This document shows positions 11,096 through 23,602 of a stretch of 64,000 nt of DNA, in pieces. The DNA lies in the NCBI GenBank assembly GCA_963693285.1, contig OY848920.1, forward strand, positions 7,019,135 through 7,083,134, in the 5' to 3' direction. Origin of the DNA: Xestospongia muta. Lineage: Eukaryota; Porifera; Demospongiae; Haplosclerida; Petrosiidae. The notes under the pieces are model-generated. The model saw only the letters and a program-made list of their open reading frames with translations. It was not told the origin of the DNA and did no database searches. The position numbers were made by a program, and so were the translations under genes. How positions within the stretch are numbered: the first letter of the stretch is position 1; every line of letters starts with the position of its first letter.

Positions 11096-14000
11096 CTACC
11101 TAAAGACAGGTTGAAACTTAAGTCTGTCTTTAATAACTTGATAACTGTTGAATTTCTTACAATCCTCTTCATGTTGCTTGGACAAATATAATATCTGTAT
11201 TGTAATATTTTCAACAAGTGCAGTACAAATAGTATTGATATCATTATCGTTCAGTGAAGTATCATCGAGACGTAGTTCTGTTAATGATTTAGTTGTATTG
11301 ATTAGTTCAGCTATTGCACTGGTACTGGCTGAAGTGATCTGAGGATTATAGCCGATGTTCAACTCAGTCAGTGTTTGGTTTTTAGCGAGGCCTTCACAGA
11401 TATATCGGACACCATTATCAGTGATGTTACAGTTGGATAGCTCTAATGTTTCCAATGTCTTATTAATACTTAACATGGTAGATAAGTTACTGGTATCTTC
11501 ATCTGTGGTAATAATATTAATTAACACCAACACCTTAAGAGTAGTATTGATAATGAGAGCATCACTGATTTGTTTGATACCACCAGTAAGTGAAGAGTAG
11601 CGAAGAATTAGGTTTATCATTGTTTTATTTGTAGTTTGTAGCTCTGCTGATAATGTTGACATACATATATTGTCCAATGGAGTGCTGTGTATATCAAGTG
11701 TCCTCACTGCACACTTACTGAGATTACTAATAATTACAAGAGCACTTTCAGGAGATGATGATCTGAGATTAATACGCCATCTACCTCTTTCGGTTTGTTG
11801 TTTTTTTATTAATTTGCTGACAACGTCTTCACATTGTTCAATAGTTGGTGAGATAAGCCAAACAGTCTCTATATCATCTCTCCACTCAACTCTTCCAGCA
11901 TGTCCTGTTATAAACAGAGTTAGTATGTAGATAAAGTGTATTCATATAATATATAGTGTTACAAACTGTACTATGCAAAACATTACAAGTTAAGTTCTAA
12001 TGAACAAATTACAGGGATTACCTCCTAATTTGGGGTCATCATGAGATAATTCTGATTTATCTAGTTGTAGTTCTGTAAAATTTGAAGGGAACTGCCCATA
12101 GACTCCATTCAAAGTCCCCTCACACCATCCTTCTTGAATCTATGAAAATACATAATATAATTAGAGATGATCTTTAAATAATAATTATGTTGACATAATG
12201 AATGGATGGACAAAAAGGATATGTCCATACCTTAATGACATCTTTGATAACATCTCCAACATTTATAGTTAAATCCTGAGGATCTACTTTGCTGAAAGAA
12301 TGTTTGACAATGGCTTCTGTATAGACCACTAATACATCATTATAATGTAACTTTATGAAACATCAAAACATAACATACCATAACCTGACTCTTTATCATC
12401 AGTTGAACCCTTTGTCTCATCTCTCAACTCATGTACTGAAGACTCTACAATAAGTAATGACAATATAGTTTGTATAATATATGTAGTCAGGAGTGGATGA
12501 AGAAGAGAAGGAGTGTTCAACATTTATACACTAACATGTATTATCTGTTATGACAAGCCTTATCTTATAATACCTTATTAGGTATATGCTTTCATAGGCA
12601 AAGTGGTAGCTAACTTTTGTGGTTGTACAATTTTATCATGTGGTATTAAATGCTACAAAGAGATGATCAGGACTAGGCTAACAAAGAAAAGGTGAGTGAG
12701 ACTTATTAAGAACCAAATCTGTAAAGTTGTTTAGAAGTCATTGACTTGTTTGTATCTGTCTCCAAAGTAGTTTATTTGTAAATAACAACATGTGATTACA
12801 TGGTTTAAGCTCAAGTACATGCTAAAATAACATTTCCATATATGGACAATGGACACATCCTAAGACATAGATATGGTACTATGACACTCACCATTGATAG
12901 ATAGTGTGGACCGTTCTTGGCTAGACTTATGAAGTCCTTCATCAGTTAATGGTTTCTGAGGCTTTTGTATAAATGCTACATTTTGGTAACAATGTCATAT
13001 AATGAGAAGTAACAATTATCTACTAATATCAGTTACCTCTTAAGCTTTGCTTTAACTCCTCAATTTGTTTGTCTCTCTCTCTTAGCTGTAATGTCAATGT
13101 TGTTATTATTTCTTGTAGTGTCTCTATCTCTCCTTGTCTCTCAACAGACACTGACAATAACTCCTTCTCAGTAGCTATATACAAAGGACATAAAACAAAT
13201 GATCATTATATCTTATATCTACCTTCTTTTGTCTTCATCAGATTTTGTATTTCCTTTTCTTTTATTTGTCTATTTTCTATAAATACAAAACTAGTAAAGA
13301 TACATTATCTATTAAATATAGTACTTATCATAGATTGGGAAAGTTTCATTGTTTAAAAAGTTCACACATAAATGATGTACAAAAATTAAACACACTAATA
13401 TTATTACTCATTGAAATATTTACGATATATAGTGTACAAGTTACATCATGGTTTTGAGAGACTAAAGTGTAGAATATAGATATGACTATGATGGTTCTTT
13501 CAAGATATCTTAAAGTTACAGATGATCAAAAGGTTCTATCATCCTTCATACAGCCACTGGCGATTGCTCTGGCAAATGAAGAAGTTAGGAATGCCACTAA
13601 ATGCTTGTCAGGAAAATGTGGACCTTATCAGCCGTACAGTTCAGACATATGAGCTAAAATTGGCAAATACGCTAATCCTTATAGTGTTACTGTAGCCTTG
13701 CATTTCTCTTTTTTAGAATTATATAGATGATAGCCTTGAACAAAATAATCTATGCCATACTCTCCCATAGTGCTCAATGTTGGAAAATTTAGGGGTTAAT
13801 AAATTTTTGTACATGCCTCTTGTGTCCGAATTTTGTTAACATATTAATTTTTACATGAAAATTTTGTAACATGAAAGTTTCTCAATCTACGTTATAAAAG
13901 TGACCATATAGTATAGCCTAAATGATATGTCCCTATTATAGTACATGTACAGTACATTAGTGTTACCTTTATGTTCTCTGATAATAGACTCATTTTCTAT

Positions 14001-15567
14001 TATCGTTCTTCTACTGATGGCTTGTTGTAGTTCCAGTTGACTTCTTAACTCTGTGTTCTCATCTACAACAGCTTTAATTTCCTATATACAATACATGACA
14101 ATGTAGTAACTGTTGTCTAATACTACTCATCTCTTACCTTATCTCTCTGACGTGTGTCAAAAATGGTGTGATAGCCCATGGTAAATTTGGTCACTCCCAT
14201 CTTTTTCAGCAGGTCAAGATTCTTTTTTGCTGCCATTAGTAGAGCATCCATCATGTATTCTGGAGCATAGCAGGTAACAATAATGGAGTTGCCTTCGTTT
14301 ATGGTTCTAACTTGGACAGAGTTTGCCATATCTTCAAATGCTTTTGATAACAAATCTTTTATGTGACTAAGTGTGTGTTCATCTGTTTTCCATTCTAAAA
14401 CAAACTCGATAGTGTCACAAGTGAGATGATGAGAAGACAAAGTAGTTTTAAAATTTTGTTTAAGGCATATATCAGCTCTGACATCTGCACAAAAGCTATC
14501 GACTGTTGTCTTGAATTTTGTGATGTGTGGTTTAGCCTCTGTAATATCATAGTGATCAACAATAGCTTCCAAACAGCAGACATTAATAATAGTACATTTA
14601 TCTTGTACAAGATCCATCACGTCATCAAATGATTCAGCTGTAGCCAGTTGGGGTCTTAGCTCTCTAAAACATCTCCGAAGATATACTTTGAGGTCTTCTA
14701 GTGAAGGAATACCAGCCTTAATAAGAGGTGACATTGTGATCATAAGATTTCCAAAGGTCACTTTCATTTGATCAAAATTGTATTGATATGTTCGATGAAT
14801 ACTGACTTTGGAAGGAAATTTTTGTTCTATAAATAGAATTATATATTTTTAGAATAAATCATATTAAAGTTCTGCTTACCATAATCCTTGAGTATGTCTT
14901 TAGCAATCACAACTGTTTGCTCAGATTTCAGTAAGACACTGGCAAAAACGTTTAATTTGTTAGGGTCCTCAGACACAGTAGTACACAGTGATCTTAATGG
15001 ACCTTCTCCTAGCACACCTCCCGATCTATTGACTTCATCTAATGTCTCCTTAGAGATCACTCTCTCTGTATATAACATGTTAACAATCTCCACAGGAAGA
15101 GTAAGTGGTGACAACCTGTCAGTGTGTTTCTGTAACATTTGACAAGCTGGAATAGATGAGTATTCTGTTGAAAAGATAACAAAAATGTACATCATGAAAT
15201 TGTAATTCCTCACTAAATTCAGTTATTTTTTCAGCAGCAAAGTTTTCTCCTATTTTGTGAAGGGCATCAGCTAATGAGCCCCATGTAGGACCTCCACTCT
15301 CAGTGACTTTGTCAGCTTTACTCAACCACAGAGTTAAACATTCCTGAAGACAGTTCTCTGGATCATCTCTATACTTGGCTCTAATGTCTGACAGAGTAGG
15401 TTGTAATAGACCCAGTTGTAGACCAAGAGGAGACCAGCGATGGCTTGGGAAAAGACCTTTTTTTAAAGCTTCAATTATATCTTTCAAATTTTCAACATCT
15501 AAAATGAAAAGACATTTATAAATGAGAAAAGGAACTTAAGTTTTAACTCACTCAGACTTGATGCCAT
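11096..15567 (-). CDS. Gene B: Death / CARD-like / coiled-coil / SH3 / LRR protein
   Basis: Tandem paralogue of gene A, apparently intact. Exon 1 (15552-15567) encodes MASSL. The Death exon is 15214-15498 (285 nt), the CARD-like exon 14880-15164 (285 nt) and the conserved unnamed exon 14138-14826 (689 nt). A coiled-coil exon at 13967-14081 begins EIKAVVDENTELRSQLELQQ. Further coiled-coil exons lie near 13275-13220 and 13170-13035. A linker exon near 12985-12890 encodes AFIQKPQKPLTDEG. The DDKESGY linker is near 12450. The SH3 pair is near 12325-12230 (LTINVGDVIKDVIK) and 12140-12025 (EGWCEGTLNGVYGQFPSNF). The last exon, 11096-11904 (809 nt), is LRR. Its coiled-coil exon 5 and linker match gene C better than adjacent gene A, so this gene mixes features of both. 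Its role is inferred as for gene A. The main uncertainty is small coiled-coil exons I may have missed. Confidence 0.83.
13430..13960 (+). other. Possible transposon debris in gene B intron
   Basis: The intron after the exon-5 coiled coil carries sequence I did not find in unit 1. Its plus strand has a short frame beginning MTMMVLSRYLKVTDDQK, then a stop, then AKIGKYANPYS. The last piece is loosely like the N-terminal helix-turn-helix region of transposase-like proteins. This is weak evidence. It is listed because the stretch otherwise lacks explanation. Confidence 0.25.
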
Positions 15568-15610
15568 AGTCAATATTTCTTGGGAGGTCAAAGAAGGGTG
15601 CGGCTTTATA

Positions 15611-17250
15611 TGCTATAAATAGTATTACTCCCATATATGGCAATAAATGTATACATAATTCATATTAGATATTAGGTATATACATGATATATTTCACCTG
15701 GTGCTTTAGTAGTATATTCAATATAACACTAAGATAGATAGCATCTCCTTGTAAATTATAAAATTATTTAAAGAGAGAAAAAAGTTAGAGTAAACTATTG
15801 ATGCTCAGACATCGCCTATATTTGGACGTCTTCCCGCTTTAGTAGAAAATAGAAATAGTGAAACTGGTGCATATTAATGCACAGTATAGATTGATAAAAC
15901 GCTAGACATGGAGAGATGGCTACTTCAACTTCACTCTTAGCCACAATAATATACACTACAAAACAGTTAACACACCATAAGACTAACAATCTCTTAAATG
16001 TGTCTTTGATATCTGCATAATAAAAACTGTATATTATTATTATTAGATTGGTTGGCAAAAATTGACCTTCATTCCTATATAATATCAAGACCTTGGCTCC
16101 AAGTACATGCAAAAGTTTTCACTTTTTGTGTGTCCTTTTTTAGTTTTCTTGTTGTTTGTATCCTGTGTAACACAGAAATTCGTATGTTTTGATAGAGTCC
16201 TAGTAAGTTTATACTAATGCATAGATGTATGGATGATAAATGGACATAAAAATAGAAGGAGATACAATTTAGAGTAAGAGCTGGTCATACAGGCTAGCGC
16301 TACATGTCATATACATATTGTCAGATCTAAAACAGATATAATGAGATTTTTAATGTAATAAAAATACTTTGAGTAATATTAATACTTATAGTAAATAAAA
16401 AGCATAATCAATAAGGAGAGCAAGGTCATTATTGCTCAGATCACATTTTTGATGGATGATTCTTAGCTTTTGTTTCAGTATTTTAATAGTTGCACATATA
16501 TGTACATGCTTCCTTTCATTACAGGTACTGTTGGCAGAAAATGCTCATTTGGATGGTGTATGCTACATTAAATGTTTCAAGTGCATTGTGTCTAAGTTTA
16601 TTATACAAGATATGATACTGCTCTTTGTCTTTGTTACTGCTGGTATATATTTTCAAATCAAACAACCAGAAGACTTTTCAACATTTGCACAGAAAATAAA
16701 TAGATGAACACTAACAAACTCACTGTAAAATTAGTTGCATTATGGTTATACAGATTGCATGTAGGAAATAGATTTGATGCTAAAGGAACCATAATAAGTC
16801 CTTTTGATTATTATTGACTATAGGATTAACTATATAATTATGTACCTAATGTTATAAATAATTAAATATATAATGATAAATATGAGTTTATTCTTAGGCA
16901 CAATGAAATACTGAGTCACTTAATTTATTGTAGTGTTTCATGTAACAAGCCATCATATTAATCATTAAAAATCTTAGAAACTAATTAAAAGGTCACTATT
17001 GTGCATGTTAGTTTGGATTTTATTACTTTTAAAATAAAGAGGATGTTTTAACTCATTCTCAAACATATATATATATGTGTGTGTGTGTATGAATCCATAC
17101 CTGAAATAGCTTCATCTTATTTTGTCTAAGAATAAACATATATTCACTATCATCATTGTCTACTTATTATTGCTTACATCTGAATGGTATAAAATCTTCA
17201 TAATAGATGATTCTTCTGACTTTTGGCTGACACCTCATTTTGCTCTAATC
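15611..17250. other. Intergenic region, nothing recognised
   Basis: AT-rich sequence after the start of gene B. A few open frames of 80-100 codons occur, but none has recognisable domains, splice context or a paralogue. A short (TA)n(TG)n tract lies near 17067-17090. I see no gene here. Confidence 0.5.
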
Positions 17251-17432
17251 CTTCTTATATGTCTCTTAGTGATAGAGTAACCATATTTTCCTGACAGTAT
17301 TTTTTCAATTGAATCAGTAGAAAGTCCACACATAGCAAATAGTGTATTAGCTCATCTCTTGAAAATTCAGAGGAATTCATAAGAGAAGACATAGGAATAC
17401 CACTAAAAATAGCAAGCTCTGTACTAGCCATT
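17215..17432 (-). pseudogene. Fragment resembling a transposon N-terminal helix-turn-helix
   Basis: The minus strand reads FSRDELIHYLLCVDF, then after a shift of frame SIEKILSGKYGYSITKRHIR and RRIRAKMRCQ. This recalls the N-terminal segment found before integrase cores in several animal DNA transposons. It is broken by a frameshift and no core domain follows. Assignment is tentative. Confidence 0.25.
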
Positions 17433-17639
17433 TTATAAGAATAAAAATGTATAAGCACATGTTAAAAATGGAAATTTGAAATAAGATAAGTCTAATAAAA
17501 ATTAGAAATGGCCCACGTGCCAAGAATGGAATAAGGAATAAGGAATTAGAACTCACCAACTTGGTAGTTAATTGGAATTGAAACCTATCAATTGGACCTT
17601 TGAAACCCATCAACTAAGTCTTTAATTGGAATTTTCAAA

Positions 17640-17950
17640 TACGCGAAGCTGCGCGGAAAATTTAGAAATAGGAATAAGAATTTGGAAATAGGAATTGGAA
17701 TGTCCGTCTTACGGAAGCCGAAGGCGGACATCCAATTCCAATTCTACTTTCCATCGATCAATGAAGTACAGAAGCCGAAGGCGGACATCTATTTCTACTT
17801 CGAATTTCATATACTCTGCTTTGAAGTTTTCCGAAATTATCCAATTCTACTTTGCAGTTTTCCAAAAATATTCCAATTCCAACTCTATTTTCTATCCTTC
17901 GATGGAATATTTAACTAAAATCCTATAGCCCCACCCTAACTGAAAACATA
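17640..17950. mobile_element. MITE of the GAAGCCGAAGGCGGACAT family (rearranged copy)
   Basis: Carries GAAGCCGAAGGCGGACAT twice in direct orientation (near 17716 and 17771), with AT-rich TTCCAATTCCAATTC-type filler. It ends with CCTATAGCCCCACCCTAAC, which also occurs inside the well-bounded element at 28811-29099. No coding capacity. It seems to be a nested or internally duplicated copy without a clear second terminus. Confidence 0.6.
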
Positions 17951-18312
17951 CAATTTAGGGAGCTACAGTTATGTTCGACCTGGTGGCAATGATATAGAGC
18001 ACATTGGACCATCTTTTACACAAAGACATTATATTATCTACATTTTAAAACAACAAAAGGTGGTACAAGATGGATGACTCCTTGGTAAGCTATACAAGTG
18101 ATGATAACAAAATACAATTGCTTCAAGTTATACCACATGGACTTATGTGAGTGTGCAAAAGCAGACCTATATACTGATATACTATAAGTAATATACAGTG
18201 AGGGCTATTCAGTATCATGGTGCCTAAGTAACAAAGTGGATCGAATAGTACTGATATATTAGTTTGAACATCTTAAAAACGCAGGAACAATAGCTCCAAA
18301 GTGGTTTATATC
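17951..18312. other. Non-coding spacer
   Basis: No domain-bearing frame or structured repeat recognised between the MITE-like element and the 18.3 kb repeat. Confidence 0.5.
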
Positions 18313-19085
18313 TCATAGGGAACATTTTCACTTTACAACGTTTGGAAATGGATGGTTTACATTAGTTGCAGTATTTCCATTAGTTAAAAATTACCAATTA
18401 ATGTAGTATTGTTGTTTCTTTGATGGTATTTTACCACTCTTTATTAGAATCAATGTAGAAAATAACTTGTTTTACAGACAATTGGTTTTTGTGTTTTTAT
18501 GTTGGTTATTAACTTACACTAATCCAATGATTGTAATAATAATGACAAAATGATGTACCATCAATGTAAATTATACATTGTTTTTCCTACAATTGTATTT
18601 GTAATGGTTACAAACCGGCCAAGCTATCTATCTATCTATCTATATATATATATTGGATGCATTGTTTGATAATATTCATGATTTGAATTAACTTAAAGCA
18701 TCCTTATTAGTGGATCAGGGTACATGTTGTATATATCATTATTACATTAAAAAATATTTATTATCTCTCCTTTAAAAACTGCACTCGAGGAACTAAAGGA
18801 GCTGTTATAAAGTTAGATAGAAGGAACAAAAGATAATGAAGAAGAATGTTTAGGTAGGATTTTAATTCTTTTAAGGCCCTATGATAAAATTATTATAATT
18901 AGTAGTATTGCTCTAGTTTGCTTAAAGCTGGACTAGTTTTATTCTTGGCCCTTAAAAGTATAGCTTTAGTTTTAATTATTTTACAGTCTTTTTAGTTCAT
19001 CGATGCTGGTAATGAGATTCATAGTTACCGTTGATGTGTTCATAGCGATACACAGTCGCGCCCCACAAGAGCATGAAGACAAAAT
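18313..19085. repeat. Dispersed 0.7 kb direct repeat, left copy
   Basis: Near-identical to 22486-23158. Shared blocks include TTTCACTTTACAACGTTTGG, a (TATC)n/(TA)n tract and the CACTCGAGGAACTAAAGGAG block. It ends in a stretch with CCCCACAAGAGCATGAAGAC. The two copies are direct repeats flanking the ChaC gene. No coding potential is obvious. It is probably a mobile-element fragment. Confidence 0.8.
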
Positions 19086-19253
19086 AAATTGATATCATGT
19101 ATAAATTCAACTGTTTGTAGTCATGGAGACAATAAAATATTAACAGAAATAAAAATGTCATTTTCTTTAATGCTACAATAAATAAGATGATAAAAACATT
19201 GAGTTGAGTCATCTTCAAACTTTGTTGATTGTTATGAATTGAGCGACTTGATT

Positions 19254-21104
19254 CTATTTCTTTTGCAAGAGTTCTTTTATTTTAGCTTCTAATTCATATA
19301 AATGGTGGTCCACAACATGAGGAGTTATCAAACGCATTGATTTTGCTAGTTCCATAACGTACTCAATATTATTTCCACTCTTTCCACGTGATGTGATAAT
19401 TTGATGAGCTATAGTTTCAAGTGGAGCAGGCCCCAGATGATTAGGGTTTGTTTCAGTTGCTATATATACAAGAACTGTCAATGTTTGTGAAGAAATGTCA
19501 CGAGGATAAAAGGTAAGTTCATGTCTTGTGTAACCAGTCTCTCGGTGATCTAGATATGCCATCACTTCAGGTACATCGTGGGGGTCCACTTGATAAGCTA
19601 AGCCCCACGTGCATTCCTGCATAGATAAATATTTACCAGTTATATTTAGTAAGTAAAATTGTCTGGAATAGGACTGAACTAATAATGGAGCAATGTCTAG
19701 TCTAAATTTGTTCATATACTTATTAAATTAACATTAGATACATAGCCAAGCAGGAAGGGTGTGTGTGTTACCTTTTTGTCTTCTATCAATGTTGCCACTC
19801 GTCCTGGCTGTGAATATGAAAGGGGTTTAAATAGTTGTCATAATAATACCATTGCATATAATTGTAAAGATCAAAGTGTACAAAATTATATTGACAGTAC
19901 AGGTTAGCAATATACTGCTAGACAGTAAACACTCACGGGAAATAGACTAACATAGGCTTAGACATGGGGGGGCAGGGGCACTTGAGCCCTCCCTAATTTA
20001 AGAGTGGGGGGGGGGAGAGCCCCCCTCATTTGAAGACTCATCAACCATTATCAAGAAATGCAAGTGTGAAAATTGAAGAGTTTGCACCTGACAGTGTAAA
20101 TGATGTAATGTATTTCAGTACAAACTATTTGCGATGTTATAAACAACAATGTTACATATGAAGGATGTTTCTAGCAGTACACAACTTCATTCATTTGTTT
20201 TTAACAGTACCTATCTCTTCATCCTCATCTGACAGGTCATTTTCTGCTCTAAAACAACTGTACACTTACTTGTGTTCTTCAATGACTAAAAGCCACTTAA
20301 ACAATTGTTTACTTTTGCATATACACAAGGATAACACCAATAATCTTGATTTACTTTTAGTAGCCAAGGAGTTTGTGAAGAGAAATGATGAAAAGGTGAA
20401 GCATTTTGGACAATTTTAAAACTGTTTACTGATTGTTATACTGTTATTGATTCAAGTTATTCACATGTAACATATTTAATTCATTGTAACTTTTCCGGCA
20501 ACTTTGTAAAGAAGGCAATTATATACGTAGGTGGGTGATAGTCAGCATAGTGTAAAAATGTTGCATTGTGTGAACTCTTTAGTAGTTGCAATTTTAATTT
20601 ACACTAAATAATATACAAAGTTATTGTTTTTCTTTAAAGAAATTAATATTGTTTAATTCTACGTATAATTTTTTTTGACTGAGCCCCCCATTTTTTGAGT
20701 GGTGTCTCTCTGCCTCTGATAGTGCCATGGCTTTTTGTTTCATTTGGCTTCCTATATTTTAATGTAATCAAGGCCTATTTTTCTGGCTAAGTTGCACCCA
20801 TAATAACGTTTTTTGTAGTAATATTGTTATAACTATTATTGTTTATAGCACAATTTCTACTGACATTTCTGTATACTATAAAACTCACAGCTTCTGGAGT
20901 GCCTCTGTGATTTGTGCTGGCCTGCCAGAACCGTCTAACGTATCCTCTCACGTAACCGACCACTTTCTGCCTGTAGGGAAAGTTCGTTTTCCATACCAGG
21001 GATCCGTATCCAAAGACCCAGACTGAGCTGGGCTCTTTAGCTGGTGGGGGAGACGGCTGGGGACTGGATGCAGTGTCCTGGTCTTTCTTTAATCCTCCTG
21101 TCAT
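19254..21104 (-). CDS. ChaC-type gamma-glutamylcyclotransferase
   Basis: Three exons: 20889-21104, 19772-19807 (36 nt) and 19254-19616. The encoded protein is about 204 residues, close to human CHAC2 (about 180) plus an N-terminal Pro/Ser-rich extension. The family cleaves glutathione to 5-oxoproline and Cys-Gly in the cytosol. Exon 1 gives [16 protein letters not shown], with the family GYGSL substrate-binding loop, then [16 protein letters not shown] containing the acidic residue expected near the catalytic position. Exon 2 gives [12 protein letters not shown]. Exon 3 gives [10 protein letters not shown], then [20 protein letters not shown] and [19 protein letters not shown], all typical of ChaC. 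Splice joins keep frame. The start is the first ATG of a frame with no upstream alternative. Intron 1 contains a hAT fragment on the opposite strand. Confidence 0.9.
19976..20722 (+). mobile_element. Internally deleted hAT element in ChaC intron
   Basis: At about 20165-20419 the frame reads [20 protein letters not shown] and later [12 protein letters not shown]. This is the C-terminal dimerisation region of hAT transposases, of the TTF/ZMYM-associated type. The rest of the transposase is absent. The ends are GC-rich: CAGGGGCACTTGAGCCC on the left and CTCTGCCTCTG on the right, consistent with hAT-like CAG...CTG termini. I could not confirm an 8 bp target duplication. It lies wholly within intron 1 of the ChaC gene. 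Confidence 0.7.
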
Positions 21105-22485
21105 CGTAACAAAGTACTAAAAAACAAAATAAAAACATCAAGAAGGTAAAGCTGAACGTCTTTTATACTACATAGTGGGTCCTGCCCACTGTGTAGCCAC
21201 ACCCACACATCATTTTTTAACGAGAGTAGAAACATGATAGAGCATGTTTGTATAGAATGTGGTTGCAGAAGTTCCTAGGCCTTGTATAGAGAATACAAAG
21301 GAGGTTCTATGCAATTGTCCCAATGTGTAGGTTGATGATAAGTCTCATTCCAGATTCAAATGCATGACATTGTGAGTCTGAGAATGAGACCTTATATATT
21401 TGTATAAGTACGGAAGATTTGTTAGTTATTGTTACTTGTTACCATTTGTTTTAGAGTAACTGTGAGAGATTTCTTGATAAGTATGTGGAATACAATGCAG
21501 TCATTTTAATGCTAGACGTTCTATTACTTCGGATTCAGTCATATTGTCACATGATATTTAACTATGACATGACTTCCTCTGTATGTCAACTACCTAATAA
21601 TCACACTTATTATAATATATAACAACATCTGTACGTTTCATATGGTTTTTGTTTTCCAGTTGCTATGGCGACTTAGTGTTGTACTAGTGCTATGTGAGGC
21701 ATATATTAAGATGAGACTACAGCAATTGGCTATCGAGGATTTCATATTATTACCATTACACTTTCATTTGGGTTTTGTACATGCTATTGCTGGTGAGAAA
21801 AAAACACCATCAATAATATTTTAGCTTGAAATTGATACAATAAATCTTTTATGACTTTAAAAACAGCTGAGAGAGAGAGAGAGAGCTTAGAATTAACACA
21901 GGTAAAAAGAGTGTTTGTATTCTAAGCCAGTAAATTTTTATGCTTACTTTTTCATTATGCATTGTACCTTTTCAACAAAATAACTATCATATGCATATTT
22001 TAAATAAACGTTGCTAACCACCATCTTGAGAGGCAACAAGCACTCACGTTGCAGATGGTCACTATAACAATTGTTATGATGGAGCAAGTATCAGAGTATT
22101 ATAGTTGTTTGTCTGCAGAATCCAAGAAAAGATCCACTGATAAGATAACTGAAGTTGGCCTCAGGAAGGATCCATATGCAATTCCAAGTAAGCTTGGCAG
22201 GCAGAGACTAACCAGGTTCTAAATGTGGCATGGAATGATATGTTTGTATATATGGTTGCTACTCCAAATGCTTATACCAAGGAAGAGATCAAGGTATAAG
22301 TAGCTCAGCATGAAACGTGAACAGCTAGTAGCTATAAATATTATTACTACTGGATTTGTAGAGCTGGAAGGGGATGCTGGCGGGTGATAGGCAATATTCC
22401 TTCAAATTTCTGCATGACCAAGGGCAGTTCAGGAATGACTAGCTATCTAGCTATTTTAGTATAATACATGCATGGCTTCACAAGG
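21105..22485. other. Intergenic region upstream of the ChaC gene
   Basis: Probably includes the ChaC promoter; no clear TATA box is seen. A short frame near 21642-21800 has a hydrophobic start (VFQLLWRLSVVLVLCEAYI) but no recognised domain. A (GA)n run lies near 21870. Otherwise nothing recognised. Confidence 0.45.
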
Positions 22486-23158
22486 AAAATTTTCACTTTA
22501 CAACGTTTGGAAATGGATGATTTACATTAGTTGCAGTATTTCCATTGGTTAAACATTACCAATTAATGTAGTATTGTTGTTTCTTTGATGGTACTTTACT
22601 ACTCTTTATTAGAATCAATGTAGAAAATAACTTGTTTTACGGACAATTGGTTTTTGTGTTTTTATTAACTTACACTAATCCAAGCTATCTATCTATCTAT
22701 CTATATATATATATATATATATATTGGATGAATTGTTTGATAATATTCATGATTTGAATTAACTTAAAGCATCCTTATTAGTGGATCAGGGTACATGTTG
22801 TATATATCATTATTACATTAAAAAATATTTATTATCTCTCCTTTAAAAACTGCACTCGAGGAACTAAAGGAGCTGTTATAAAATTAGATAGAAGGAACAA
22901 AAGATAAAGAATGTTTAGGTAGGATTTTAATTCTTTTAAGCCCCTATGATAAAATTATTATAATTAGTAGTGTTGTTCTAGTTTGCTCAAAGCTGGACTA
23001 GTTTTATTCTTGGCCCTTAAAAGTATAGCTTTAGTTTTAATTATTTTAACAGTCTTTTTAGTGCATCGATGCTGGTAATGAGATTCATAGTTACCTTTGA
23101 TGAGTTCATAGCGGTACACTGTCTCGCCCCACAAGAGCATGAAGACAAAATCGTAAGT
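22486..23158. repeat. Dispersed 0.7 kb direct repeat, right copy
   Basis: Counterpart of 18313-19085 in the same orientation. It differs by scattered substitutions, a longer (TA)n tract near 22702-22725 and small indels. Its right end diverges just after GCATGAAGACAAAAT. Confidence 0.8.
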
Positions 23159-23224
23159 ACGTATAAAATGAAGCTAAAACAAGCTTGGATAGGTTGTGTT
23201 ATGTGCCAGCGTCTGCGATGCATC

Positions 23225-23530
23225 TAAATTGACCTCTGAGATGGTTACCAGCATACTCGTAAGAGTATCCGAAAGGCGGACTAGGATACGTCTGGTAGCC
23301 GGAGCATTGTGGTCCCCTTAGTAATGACGATGATTTCCCCGAAGCTCGAAACTCAGTACGGCTGGTTTGAAGTTAGGGCGAAGTTCCAGCCAGGATTACC
23401 TCGTCTTCGGACGATGGTTACCAAGCCACGGTGGCGGTCCTAGCTAGCAATAGGCCAATAGCAGGGAATCTTGGAGCCTAAGTGGAAGCCTCAGTGGATG
23501 TGAGTCACGAAAGATTGTTTGGGCAATTGA
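23225..23530. other. GC-rich island of unknown nature
   Basis: About 300 bp visibly richer in G and C than its neighbours, with no long open frame. It contains complementary-looking short segments such as GATACGTCTGGTAGCCGG and GCGAAGTTCCAGCC. It follows the 0.7 kb repeat and precedes the MULE relic. It could be a transposon terminus, a structured RNA or a recent insertion. The sequence alone does not decide. Confidence 0.35.
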
Positions 23531-23602
23531 TCTGATGACTTTGATAGGTTCTATATATAATACATAATTGTCAGTGTTTAATAGACATCCACAAAACAAC
23601 CA

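Larger units (their letters stand above)
7700..15610. repeat. Tandem segmental duplication, unit 2
   Basis: Second unit, with importin-alpha relic copy 2 followed by gene B in the same relative orientation as unit 1. Intron sequences are also similar, for example the ATCCATT-rich introns and the region before the LRR exon. The unit differs by the (CT)n tract, about 500 bp extra before the LRR exon, and a different insertion in the intron after the exon-4 domain. Confidence 0.85.
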
